Made by a program: the position numbers and the translations under genes
The notes under the pieces: generated by a model
Seen by the model: the letters and a program-made list of their open reading frames with translations, nothing else
Told to the model about the DNA's origin: nothing
The model's database searches: none
Shown: piece by piece, positions 6,866-12,970 of the stretch
Numbering within the stretch: the first letter of the stretch is position 1
Layout: every line of letters starts with the position of its first letter
Source of the DNA: Paludibacteraceae bacterium
GTDB lineage: Bacteria; Bacteroidota; Bacteroidia; Bacteroidales; Paludibacteraceae
NCBI GenBank assembly: GCA_017479885.1
Contig: JAFVBR010000042.1
Span: 1-64,000 of the forward strand
Length of the DNA: 64,000 nucleotides
Direction of reading: 5' to 3'

Positions 6866-7031
6866 TACTTTTGTGCTATGACGCCCATAATCAAACTATA
6901 TTATTTCAAAATATCACTTTGTCAAAAAGACAACGCAAAGGTACGACATTTTTGTGATATAGGAAAATCTGCATGAAAGATTGCAAATTTTCCTATACCC
7001 TTCCTATACCCTTGCTATACCTTTGGAAATG

Positions 7032-7397
7032 TCACTTTTCGCACTTTTCCCTATGTTTCACAATCGTTGGCAGGTTGCGGGTTGCCCAGTCGGTTAGTTC
7101 GTTGATGATTGGCACAAGTTCCTCACCAATAGGCGTTAGGCTGTATTCTACTTTTGGCGGAATTTCGGGATAGACCTTGCGCTGCACGAGGTCGTCCGCC
7201 TCCAAGGTGCGTAGCGTACTCGACAGCACCCGTGTACTCAAATCGGGTATTGCTCGCGAGAGTTCATTAAACCGTATCGTGCCGTGCTCATGGATATTGA
7301 GCAGCACTAAAAAGCCCCATTTATTGCCGAAACGCGCAATCACATTCCGCACGGGACACATCTCAAACATCGAATTTTGAGTATCTTTCTTCCGCAT
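7032..7397 (-). CDS. HxlR family transcriptional regulator (redox-sensing type)
   Basis: The 121-residue winged-helix protein carries an N-terminal MCPVRNVIARFGNKWGFLVL stretch and RFNELSRAIPDLSTRVLSSTL, the HxlR recognition region. The Cys before PVR is the conserved residue used by redox sensors such as YodB and HypR. I chose the ATG at 7397 because the promoter -7 box at 7422-7429 leaves no room for the upstream start. It is divergent from a nitroreductase, the same pairing as HypR/HypO of Bacillus, so it probably represses that gene until oxidative or electrophile stress (inference from family and context). Confidence 0.85.
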   Translation of the reverse strand: MRKKDTQNSMFEMCPVRNVIARFGNKWGFLVLLNIHEHGTIRFNELSRAIPDLSTRVLSSTLRTLEADDLVQRKVYPEIPPKVEYSLTPIGEELVPIINELTDWATRNLPTIVKHREKCEK

Positions 7398-7421
7398 AAT
7401 TGTACTGATTAAATTTGTCTG

Positions 7422-7587
7422 CAAAGGTACAAAATATATGCTAATTATGCAACACCAACCGAGAGAAATAAAATTATTTACTTTTTTTATCGGTACTAAC
7501 TATTTGATACTACCAAAAGAGAGAAATATGTTACTGCCTGTCAAATATGTAACTACTTGCATAATTGGAAATAAAGCAGTATTTTTG
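7422..7587. promoter_or_regulatory. Divergent promoters and candidate HxlR operator
   Basis: Minus strand: CAAAGGTA 7422-7429 (-7) with CAA 7450-7452 (-33) serves the HxlR gene. Plus strand: TTG 7557-7559, 20 bases, TATTTTTG 7580-7587 serves the nitroreductase. Between them an imperfect dyad GGTACTA...TACTACC at about 7492-7514 is a plausible HxlR binding site. Confidence 0.7.
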
Positions 7588-7609
7588 CAGCCGAAAATAA
7601 AGATACACA

Positions 7610-8188
7610 ATGAACCTTTTTGAACTTATAAAATACCGCCGTTCGATACGCAAATACGAGGAGCGGCAGATACCTAAAGAGGATTTGCAGAAAATTCTTG
7701 AGGCAGGTACTTTTGCCCCCAATGCGGGCAGCGGTCAGCGTAGTATGATTGTGGGCGTACATAACCCCAAACTCGTTGAGCGGCTCGGCAAGATGAATGT
7801 AGCAATGATGCGCCGCGACAACCTCATCGGCGGACATGTGTCTGACGACCAGCCAAGTATCATCGATGACCCTACCATCAAAAGCGGTTTTTACGGTGCG
7901 CCTTCTGTGGCGATAGTTTTTGCACAGGGCAATTTCCTATATAGTATTCCCGATGCATTCTGTTGCGCTGAAAATATGGTACTTGCAGCAACTGAACTCG
8001 GTATCTCATCTTGTATCATCGCCCGTGCGGAGGAAACTTTTTACAATGAATACGGCAAGCAACTGATGGCTGAATGGGGTGTACCTGAAGGATATGTGCC
8101 TCGTTGTTTCGTGTTGCTCGGCTATTGCCGTGGTGACTATCCAAAAGAGAAGCCTCGCCGCCCAAATAGAACACTCATTGTGGAGTAA
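7610..8188 (+). CDS. Nitroreductase family protein
   Basis: The 192-residue flavoprotein begins FELIKYRRSIRKYEERQIPK, the usual FMN-phosphate-binding start of the nitroreductase fold, followed by AGTFAPNAGSGQRSM; later AFCCAENMVLAATELGISSC is the dimer helix and cofactor region. Such enzymes reduce nitro compounds, quinones or flavin with NAD(P)H in the cytoplasm. It is divergent from an HxlR regulator and is followed, 36 bases on, by the ACGX-type peptide gene on the same strand, so it may supply reducing power to, or be co-expressed with, that pathway. Specific substrate unknown. Confidence 0.88.
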   Translation: MNLFELIKYRRSIRKYEERQIPKEDLQKILEAGTFAPNAGSGQRSMIVGVHNPKLVERLGKMNVAMMRRDNLIGGHVSDDQPSIIDDPTIKSGFYGAPSVAIVFAQGNFLYSIPDAFCCAENMVLAATELGISSCIIARAEETFYNEYGKQLMAEWGVPEGYVPRCFVLLGYCRGDYPKEKPRRPNRTLIVE

Positions 8189-8224
8189 TTATATAATTAT
8201 TAACTTTTTAACAAGCATTAAATC

Positions 8225-8422
8225 ATGAAACGCGTAAACGATTTGTATGTTCCTCACAGCGCACAAGGTATGCTGTGTGAGGAGAAACCCGCTGCTTGCG
8301 GAAGTGCTTGTGGTGCAGGTGACCCAAAACCTGCTGCATGTGGTAGTGCATGTGGTGCTGGCGATCCAGCCCCCGAAAAACCCGCTGCTTGCGGTGCTGC
8401 TTGTGGCGCAGGCGATAAGTAA
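8225..8422 (+). CDS. ACGX-repeat Cys-rich peptide, probable RiPP precursor
   Basis: The 65-residue peptide has a short leader-like N-terminus (MKRVNDLYVPHSAQGMLCEE) and three tandem repeats of the form PAACG(S/A)ACGAGD, with seven Cys in all. This fits the ACGX-repeat peptides described next to a dedicated radical SAM/SPASM protein; precisely such a protein is encoded at 9109. The regular A-C-G-X spacing is the likely site of modification, but the modification itself and the mature function are not known to me. A strong hairpin directly after the gene could raise peptide level over that of its enzymes. Confidence 0.8.
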   Translation: MKRVNDLYVPHSAQGMLCEEKPAACGSACGAGDPKPAACGSACGAGDPAPEKPAACGAACGAGDK

Positions 8423-8437
8423 TCTTATCACAAACGC

Positions 8438-8471
8438 AATAAAGGGCATTGCACACGCTTTGCCCTTTATT
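8438..8471 (+). terminator. Intercistronic hairpin between peptide and maturase genes
   Basis: AATAAAGGGCA 8438-8448 pairs perfectly with TGCCCTTTATT 8461-8471 (11 bp). Only a weak T-tract follows, so partial termination or RNA stabilisation is likely, favouring the upstream peptide message. Confidence 0.7.
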
Positions 8472-8491
8472 CTTATTTGAAAATCAAGCCT

Positions 8492-9106
8492 ATGGATGTA
8501 AATACTTGTATTCAGAAACTCCAATATGTGGGTATCTTGACTTTTGCCACGGTGGATGCCGAGGGCAACCCACAAGTGCGCAATATCAGTGCCGTGCATT
8601 ACGCCGCAGACGGCATCTATTTCTATACCGCTCGCGGCAAGAATTTCTGTAAGGAACTGCTTGCTGACGGTCGCGTGCAGATACTCGCCCTCACCAAGTA
8701 CAAAGAGATGATTCGCCTTTCGGCAGTGGCGCACCTCGTACCCGACAGCGAGCAAGAGCATTACAAAGACATCATCTTTGCCGAGCAGCCATACCTCACG
8801 AATGTCTATCCTGACGATAGCCGCGAGATAGGTATAATATTCTGTATAAAAGATGGGTCTGTGGAGTATTTTAATCTTGGTGTGCGACCTATTTTTCGTG
8901 AGACATACTCCTATAACGGCGGAGCATTGCCCCCAAAGAAAGGCTTTCAGATAACCGACAACTGCATTGCTTGTGGCACTTGCGCCACAGGCTGTCCGCA
9001 ACAATGTATCGAGGAAGGCGACCAATACCACATTCAAGAAGAACATTGTCTCCATTGTGGTCGCTGCTACGAAAACTGCCCCGCCGAAGCGATAATAAGA
9101 TATTGA
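8492..9106 (+). CDS. Pyridoxamine-phosphate-oxidase-like flavin protein fused to ferredoxin
   Basis: Residues 1 to about 140 form an FMN-binding split barrel (GILTFATVDAEGNPQVRNIS, then AADGIYFYTARGKNF). The C-terminus carries two 4Fe-4S motifs: CIACGTCATGCPQQC and CLHCGRCYENCP. I take the ATG at 8492 over an upstream TTG at 8477. The architecture suggests electron transfer from a flavin to iron-sulfur centres. Its stop is three bases before the radical SAM start, so a role as electron donor to that enzyme, or as a tailoring oxidoreductase for the Cys-rich peptide, is a reasonable inference. Confidence 0.8.
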   Translation: MDVNTCIQKLQYVGILTFATVDAEGNPQVRNISAVHYAADGIYFYTARGKNFCKELLADGRVQILALTKYKEMIRLSAVAHLVPDSEQEHYKDIIFAEQPYLTNVYPDDSREIGIIFCIKDGSVEYFNLGVRPIFRETYSYNGGALPPKKGFQITDNCIACGTCATGCPQQCIEEGDQYHIQEEHCLHCGRCYENCPAEAIIRY

Positions 9107-9108
9107 TT

Positions 9109-10140
9109 ATGAAAGAATACTTCGCCTTTCAGTGGCACATAACCGACTATTGCGACCAGCGGTGCAAGCACTGCTATATCTTTGCCGAAGGACACCCCAC
9201 ACTCGTTGAAACACCGTGGGAGAGGCTCGTTAGCACCCTTGCCAACATTGAGCGCATGGCTGACAAGATGAACCGCGCCCCATATCTCTATATCACAGGT
9301 GGCGACCCGATTTTGCACTCTCGCTTTTGGGATTTGCTTGAACTCGTCCACTCGCACGGCATACCCTTCACGCTGATGGGCAATCCGTTCCACCTCACAC
9401 CCGAAGTCTGCCAACGCATGCACGCCCTCGGTTGTCAGAAATACCAACTCTCGCTTGACGGCTTGCGCGACACACACGACCGCTTCCGCAAACACGGCTC
9501 GTTCGATGCTACACTTGCTGCTATCAAGACCATTCGCGATGCTGGAATGCGCTGTGCCATAATGAGTACCGTCAGTGCAACGAACATTGACGAATTGCCT
9601 GACCTCATCGACATCATCGTTGAACACCACGCCGACATCTTCGCCTTCGGTCGCTATTGTCCTACAAGCGAAGATAAAGCCCATAAAGAAACATGGCATA
9701 TCGAGCCACAACAATACCGCAAATTCCTTGACAGATGTTGGCAAAAGTTTGAACAACATAAAGATAGCGGCACGACCTTCAACCTCAAAGACCACCTTTG
9801 GACGCTCTATCTCTATGAGCAAGGCTTGTGGAAAATCCCTGATGGCTTGGACAAGGACACTATTTATGACGGCTGCAACTGTGGCAACTGCCATTTCACT
9901 ATTTCCGCCGAGGGGCGACTGATGGCGTGCCGGCGGTTCGACAGTTATGTCGGCACCGTGAACGAGGATATGTGCGATGTCTTTCACGGCGCGAAGATGA
10001 ACGCCTACCGCGAGCACGAACGCTTTGAGAAATGCGCCAAGTGTGAATTGTTGCGTTTCTGCCGAGGCTGTCCCGCCGTCGCTTTCGGTTACATCCATTC
10101 CTTCTACGCCCCCGACCCACAATGCTGGAAGGTATTCTGA
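9109..10140 (+). CDS. Radical SAM/SPASM protein, ACGX-type system
   Basis: The 343-residue enzyme has the radical SAM cluster motif CDQRCKHCY near residue 15, the GGDP (GGE-like) motif in YLYITGGDPILHS, and a C-terminal SPASM region with CNCGNCHF, ACRRF and CAKCELLRFCRGCP, which should bind auxiliary 4Fe-4S clusters. SPASM enzymes modify ribosomal peptides by thioether or carbon-carbon crosslinks. The Cys-repeat peptide two genes upstream is its expected substrate. I start it at the ATG at 9109, because the longer reading frame only runs through the preceding ferredoxin in another frame. The chemistry performed on the repeats is not known from sequence. Confidence 0.85.
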   Translation: MKEYFAFQWHITDYCDQRCKHCYIFAEGHPTLVETPWERLVSTLANIERMADKMNRAPYLYITGGDPILHSRFWDLLELVHSHGIPFTLMGNPFHLTPEVCQRMHALGCQKYQLSLDGLRDTHDRFRKHGSFDATLAAIKTIRDAGMRCAIMSTVSATNIDELPDLIDIIVEHHADIFAFGRYCPTSEDKAHKETWHIEPQQYRKFLDRCWQKFEQHKDSGTTFNLKDHLWTLYLYEQGLWKIPDGLDKDTIYDGCNCGNCHFTISAEGRLMACRRFDSYVGTVNEDMCDVFHGAKMNAYREHERFEKCAKCELLRFCRGCPAVAFGYIHSFYAPDPQCWKVF

Positions 10141-10324
10141 AACAGCCACTGGCTGTTTCTTCGTCAATCGCATGTGTACTCGCTTCGCTCCATACACTGC
10201 TATTTTCCTTCAGGAAAGAGGTGTAAGTGTTTCCTTTTGTAACTAATTCAGTATTTTGTAAAAAAGTGCTGTAACCTTATTCCCTGATGTAGAGCAACTG
10301 ACAGAAGCAGTTGCTCTGCCTTTT
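10141..10324 (+). terminator. Short palindromes and terminator after the ACGX locus
   Basis: AAACAGCC/GGCTGTTT lies right at the end of the radical SAM gene, and TTTCCTTCAGGAAA follows near 10205. At 10291-10300/10308-10317, AGAGCAACTG pairs perfectly with CAGTTGCTCT and is followed by gcctttt, a good terminator. The rest of the gap to 10481 holds nothing recognisable. Confidence 0.7.
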
Positions 10325-10481
10325 CGTACCCGTCCCCCGCCATATTGTTTTGCAAAAGGCAAATTGCTTGTATTATTTGCCTTTCTTCTATTGTCCCGAA
10401 TTTAATTCTGGTTGTTAGCAATGGCTATAGCATCTATTTCGGCTATAGCGTCTATGTTAAATTATTAAATTGCAAAGCAAT

Positions 10482-10676
10482 ATGGCATACAAATCTATGT
10501 ATAAATATGAACTTGCAGCAGCGGCAGGAGTATCTCCTCGTACATTTGCCGCATGGCTACGCCCCCACCGCAAACAACTTCGCAAGATGGGTGTGTGCGA
10601 CACAGCCAAAGTACTGCCCCCAGTAGCAGTTAAATACCTGTGTGAAATCTTTGTTATTGAGACAGAAGAATCATAG
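10482..10676 (+). CDS. DUF4248-like helix-turn-helix protein
   Basis: The 64-residue protein (YKYELAAAAGVSPRTFAAWL, then RKMGV, then LPPVAVKYLCEIFVI) has a helix-turn-helix shape and resembles the DUF4248-type small proteins that head phage-derived cassettes in Bacteroidales. The ATG at 10482 fits the homologous start; an upstream TTG at 10470 is unlikely. It lies in front of two paralogous basic proteins and a lysis set, so it may regulate the cassette. DNA-binding is inferred from the ELAAAAGVSPRTFAAWL pattern only. Confidence 0.65.
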   Translation: MAYKSMYKYELAAAAGVSPRTFAAWLRPHRKQLRKMGVCDTAKVLPPVAVKYLCEIFVIETEES

Positions 10677-10763
10677 GAAACTGCAATAAACGGAATTATC
10701 TCGTAGCAAACCGCAGGAAACTGAAGCAAACTGAAAGCGCAGTTTTCTCGCATCGTACCTTTG
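10677..10763 (+). promoter_or_regulatory. Promoter with repeated AAACTG-type upstream motif
   Basis: TACCTTTG at 10756-10763 is a good -7 box for the gene at 10908. Upstream, GGAAACTG occurs twice and GCAAAC twice within 10677-10740, each followed by similar bases. These direct repeats at roughly helical spacing could be operator sites, perhaps for the small protein encoded just before (inference). Confidence 0.55.
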
Positions 10764-10907
10764 CACCGTCTTTCGTGAGAACCGCACCAAATCACGACTG
10801 ACGGTGCATTGTTTCGTCTTCCGCTTGCGCTTTTTATGCGCAAGTGAAGACAAGCAAAACAAACCTAAACTTTAACTATTTTATTAACAATCTAAACTTT
10901 AATTTTT

Positions 10908-11213
10908 ATGGCACAAGTAAAACCAATGGGACTGGTAGAGTCTATGCACGGCAAAATCTGTGGTCACTCTGACATGTACTTCTTCCGCAAGAACGGCAAA
11001 GTGTTTAGTGGCAAAATCTGCAACCCAAGCACCAAAGCCCCAACTGCGGCACAGCAGACAGCACAAACCAAGTTCAAACAAGCCCGCGCAGCGGCAACGG
11101 CTATTCTTGCCGATGCCGACCAACGCGCCACTTACACAACGGCGTTCAAGAATCAAAAGAAGTATTGCACCCTTTATGGTTATATCTTCGCCCAAGAGTA
11201 CGCAAAGTTGTAA
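10908..11213 (+). CDS. Basic protein of a phage-derived cassette, paralog 1
   Basis: The 101-residue basic protein has a pattern SGKICNPSTKAPTAAQQTAQ, then TKFKQARAAATAIL, and ends GYIFAQEYAKL. The protein encoded at 11393 shares the same framework (PTAAQ, KTKFKQAA, GYIFAQVYKSL), so the two arose by duplication. I know no function for the family. No signal peptide is present, so it acts inside the cell. Its place after a DUF4248-like gene and before holin, endolysin-like and spanin-like genes suggests a structural or DNA-associated protein of a domesticated phage unit. Confidence 0.65.
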   Translation: MAQVKPMGLVESMHGKICGHSDMYFFRKNGKVFSGKICNPSTKAPTAAQQTAQTKFKQARAAATAILADADQRATYTTAFKNQKKYCTLYGYIFAQEYAKL

Positions 11214-11225
11214 CGCTGGGTACGC

Positions 11226-11299
11226 GACAGCGCAAGCTGTCTCGGTTGCGGTTGCTCGCAAGAGCAAAATTCTCGTTTTAATTAGGCGATTTTATCGCC
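11226..11299 (+). repeat. Three consecutive short hairpins
   Basis: GACAGC/GCTGTC 11226-11241, TTGCTC/GAGCAA 11252-11267 and GGCGAT/ATCGCC 11285-11299, each with a 3-4 base loop, fill the gap between the two paralogous genes. They resemble the hairpin clusters at 4797 and inside the ppdK remnants. Confidence 0.75.
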
Positions 11300-11392
11300 G
11301 TCCATTAGTTCAATTCGTTTAATTTGTGAACAACAACAAAATTGTGAAATAATTGTTGGTCATTTTTGACCGAAGAAAAAACTCAATTCATT

Positions 11393-11716
11393 ATGGCTAA
11401 AGTAACTTACATAGACCCGATAGACCATATTTCGGGCAAAATAAGCAGAAAGCACAGAACAACATTCTGTTACCGCACAGGCACAGGTGCGAAGTACACC
11501 CAACAGCACACCACGCCCACAGGCGAACCGACTGCCGCTCAGATAGCAGGTAAAACAAAGTTCAAGCAAGCAGCGCAACAAACCAATGCCATTATGCAAG
11601 ACATTGACCGCCTTACCCCTTACCGCACGGCATGGATTGCCAAAGTCAAAAGCGGCACCACCACCTACAAAACCCTTCGCGGCTACATCTTCGCACAAGT
11701 GTACAAGTCGTTATGA
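11393..11716 (+). CDS. Basic protein of a phage-derived cassette, paralog 2
   Basis: This 107-residue protein parallels its neighbour at 10908: HISGKISRKHRTTFCYRTGT, then PTAAQIAGKTKFKQAAQQT, a polar middle, and a matching C-terminus LRGYIFAQVYKSL. The ATG at 11393 is preferred because the paralog starts MAQ in the same place. The stop overlaps the holin-like start (ATGA), so these are co-translated. Function unknown; the duplication with strong divergence suggests two subunits with different roles. Confidence 0.65.
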   Translation: MAKVTYIDPIDHISGKISRKHRTTFCYRTGTGAKYTQQHTTPTGEPTAAQIAGKTKFKQAAQQTNAIMQDIDRLTPYRTAWIAKVKSGTTTYKTLRGYIFAQVYKSL

Positions 11717-11901
11717 GAAAGCACATTCAGTTAATTCTGGCAATCAGTATGGCTTCGTTTGGAGCCATACTGATACTAACCGCCTTTTTCGTCCCGCCAT
11801 TGGGTATGATTGATGCCTCTGTATTAGCCGCTTTTGGCGAGATTCTCACATTTGCAGGCACAGTCCTCGGCATTGACTACATGTACCGCCAAAAAGAATA
11901 G
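11713..11901 (+). CDS. Holin-like small membrane protein
   Basis: The 62-residue protein has two hydrophobic helices (about residues 5-26 and 34-52: HIQLILAISMASFGAILILT and SVLAAFGEILTFAGTVLGI) and a charged tail YMYRQKE. Size and topology fit a class II holin. It is followed by a DUF5675 enzyme and an overlapping lipoprotein with a C-terminal membrane anchor, the order holin, cell-wall enzyme, spanin. Membrane permeabilisation is inferred from topology and context; there is no sequence motif that proves it. Confidence 0.6.
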   Translation: MRKHIQLILAISMASFGAILILTAFFVPPLGMIDASVLAAFGEILTFAGTVLGIDYMYRQKE

Positions 11902-12022
11902 TAGTCTATTCTTTGTTCATTGCATTGAAATTGAATTTCGACATTGCTCATCGGAGCAAGAATAGTGTTTTCGTTAAGCACATATATGTGCGATAATGTT
12001 TAATTCTTTAAATGATAATCGT

Positions 12023-12490
12023 ATGTTAATTACTCTTATCCGTGATACATTCACACCCCAAGAAACTCTTGGCACACTCATCGTTAATGGCAAGCCCTTT
12101 TGCGGTACACTTGAACCGCCAGTCGTTCCCAATGCCTTCCACCCAAAAGGCGCAATTCCAATGGGTTGGTACAAACTGACATTGACCCGCTCTCCGAAAT
12201 TCAACCGCCTGCTACCTTTATTGCATTATGTGATTGGCTTTGAGGGCATCCGCATCCATTCGGGCAACAAGAAAGAGGACACGCAGGGTTGCATTTTAGT
12301 GGGTGAGCGCAGCGAGAAGTCCAACACGCTTTTCAACTCTCGCGCCACCGAACAAGCATTAGTTGAACTCCTAAAACCCTATCAAGATGACCACCATGAA
12401 ATCTATATTGAAGTTACTGATACCGAGCGTTATATTATTGACCGCCTGCCGTACCCAGTCCCATACACTTTCCACAGCAGCAACAAGTAA
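12023..12490 (+). CDS. DUF5675 family protein, possible cell-wall enzyme
   Basis: The 155-residue protein matches DUF5675: IRDTFTPQETLGTLIVNGKP, then GAIPMGWYKLTLTRSPKFNR and FEGIRIHSGNKKEDTQGCIL. The H in RIHSGN and C in QGCILVG recall the catalytic His and Cys of L,D-transpeptidase-like folds, so a peptidoglycan-directed activity is possible. No signal peptide is present, as expected for an endolysin released through a holin. I prefer the ATG at 12023 (MLITLIRDTF). Its last 104 bases overlap the next gene in another frame. Confidence 0.7.
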   Translation: MLITLIRDTFTPQETLGTLIVNGKPFCGTLEPPVVPNAFHPKGAIPMGWYKLTLTRSPKFNRLLPLLHYVIGFEGIRIHSGNKKEDTQGCILVGERSEKSNTLFNSRATEQALVELLKPYQDDHHEIYIEVTDTERYIIDRLPYPVPYTFHSSNK

Positions 12491-12770
12491 CCACACCACC
12501 GCCCAACTCCAGCGCGACAGTATCTATCTCCATGACAGCATCTTTGTTAGAATCCGAGCGGACACGGTTTACTTGGAAAAGTGGCATACCCGTTGGCGTG
12601 ATAGAGAAATAACCAAGACCGACACCATCCAAGTAGAAACCACCAAGACCGAAACAGTGCAAGTCCGCTATGTCCCCAAGTTCTACAAATACTGCACCGT
12701 CCTTACAGCCTTGTTGCTGATATTCTTGCTTATAAAATTTTCGCTTAGGCTTTATAAGTGTTTCCAATAA
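12387..12770 (+). CDS. Unimolecular-spanin-like lipoprotein, overlapping the DUF5675 gene
   Basis: The 127-residue product has a lipoprotein signal (LLIPSVILLTAC, lipobox LTAC at residues 18-21), a polar periplasmic part of about 80 residues rich in T, R and E, and a C-terminal membrane helix (about 102-122: YCTVLTALLLIFLLIKFSLR). A lipid-anchored N-terminus with an inner-membrane C-terminus is the layout of unimolecular spanins, which fuse outer and inner membranes at the end of phage lysis. The gene starts within the DUF5675 gene in another frame, as spanin genes often overlap neighbours. Assignment rests on topology and context. Confidence 0.6.
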   Translation: MTTMKSILKLLIPSVILLTACRTQSHTLSTAATSNHTTAQLQRDSIYLHDSIFVRIRADTVYLEKWHTRWRDREITKTDTIQVETTKTETVQVRYVPKFYKYCTVLTALLLIFLLIKFSLRLYKCFQ

Positions 12771-12849
12771 ACCAAAGGCGAGAGCGTTCTTTGACATATT
12801 GAAAAGCCCCTACACCATAATATATAATAGTAGGGTAGAGCAAAATCAG

Positions 12850-12880
12850 AGAAGGCAACCCTTATTTGGATTGCCTTCTT
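12850..12880 (+). terminator. Terminator of the lysis cassette
   Basis: AGAAGGCAA 12850-12858 pairs with TTGCCTTCT 12871-12879 and is followed by TTTGTT. A second hairpin, CCCTAC/GTAGGG, precedes it near 12808-12835. The remaining bases to ppdK show nothing else. Confidence 0.75.
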
Positions 12881-12970
12881 TGTTCATTGCGTCCGCACAC
12901 GAAGTGATCGTGCTTTGGGCTAAGAATACTATTCGGACATCGGCTCATCAAAGCCGCCTATGATAGAATC

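Noticed and set aside
8189..9055. 288-codon minus-strand frame opposite the ACGX locus
   Set aside because: It runs antisense through three well-supported genes and is low-complexity over the Cys-repeat peptide.
12791..12835. Fourth copy of the structured RNA (GACATAT followed by a hairpin)
   Set aside because: GACATATT is present but the 5' hairpin, the small hairpin and the long interrupted stem are missing.
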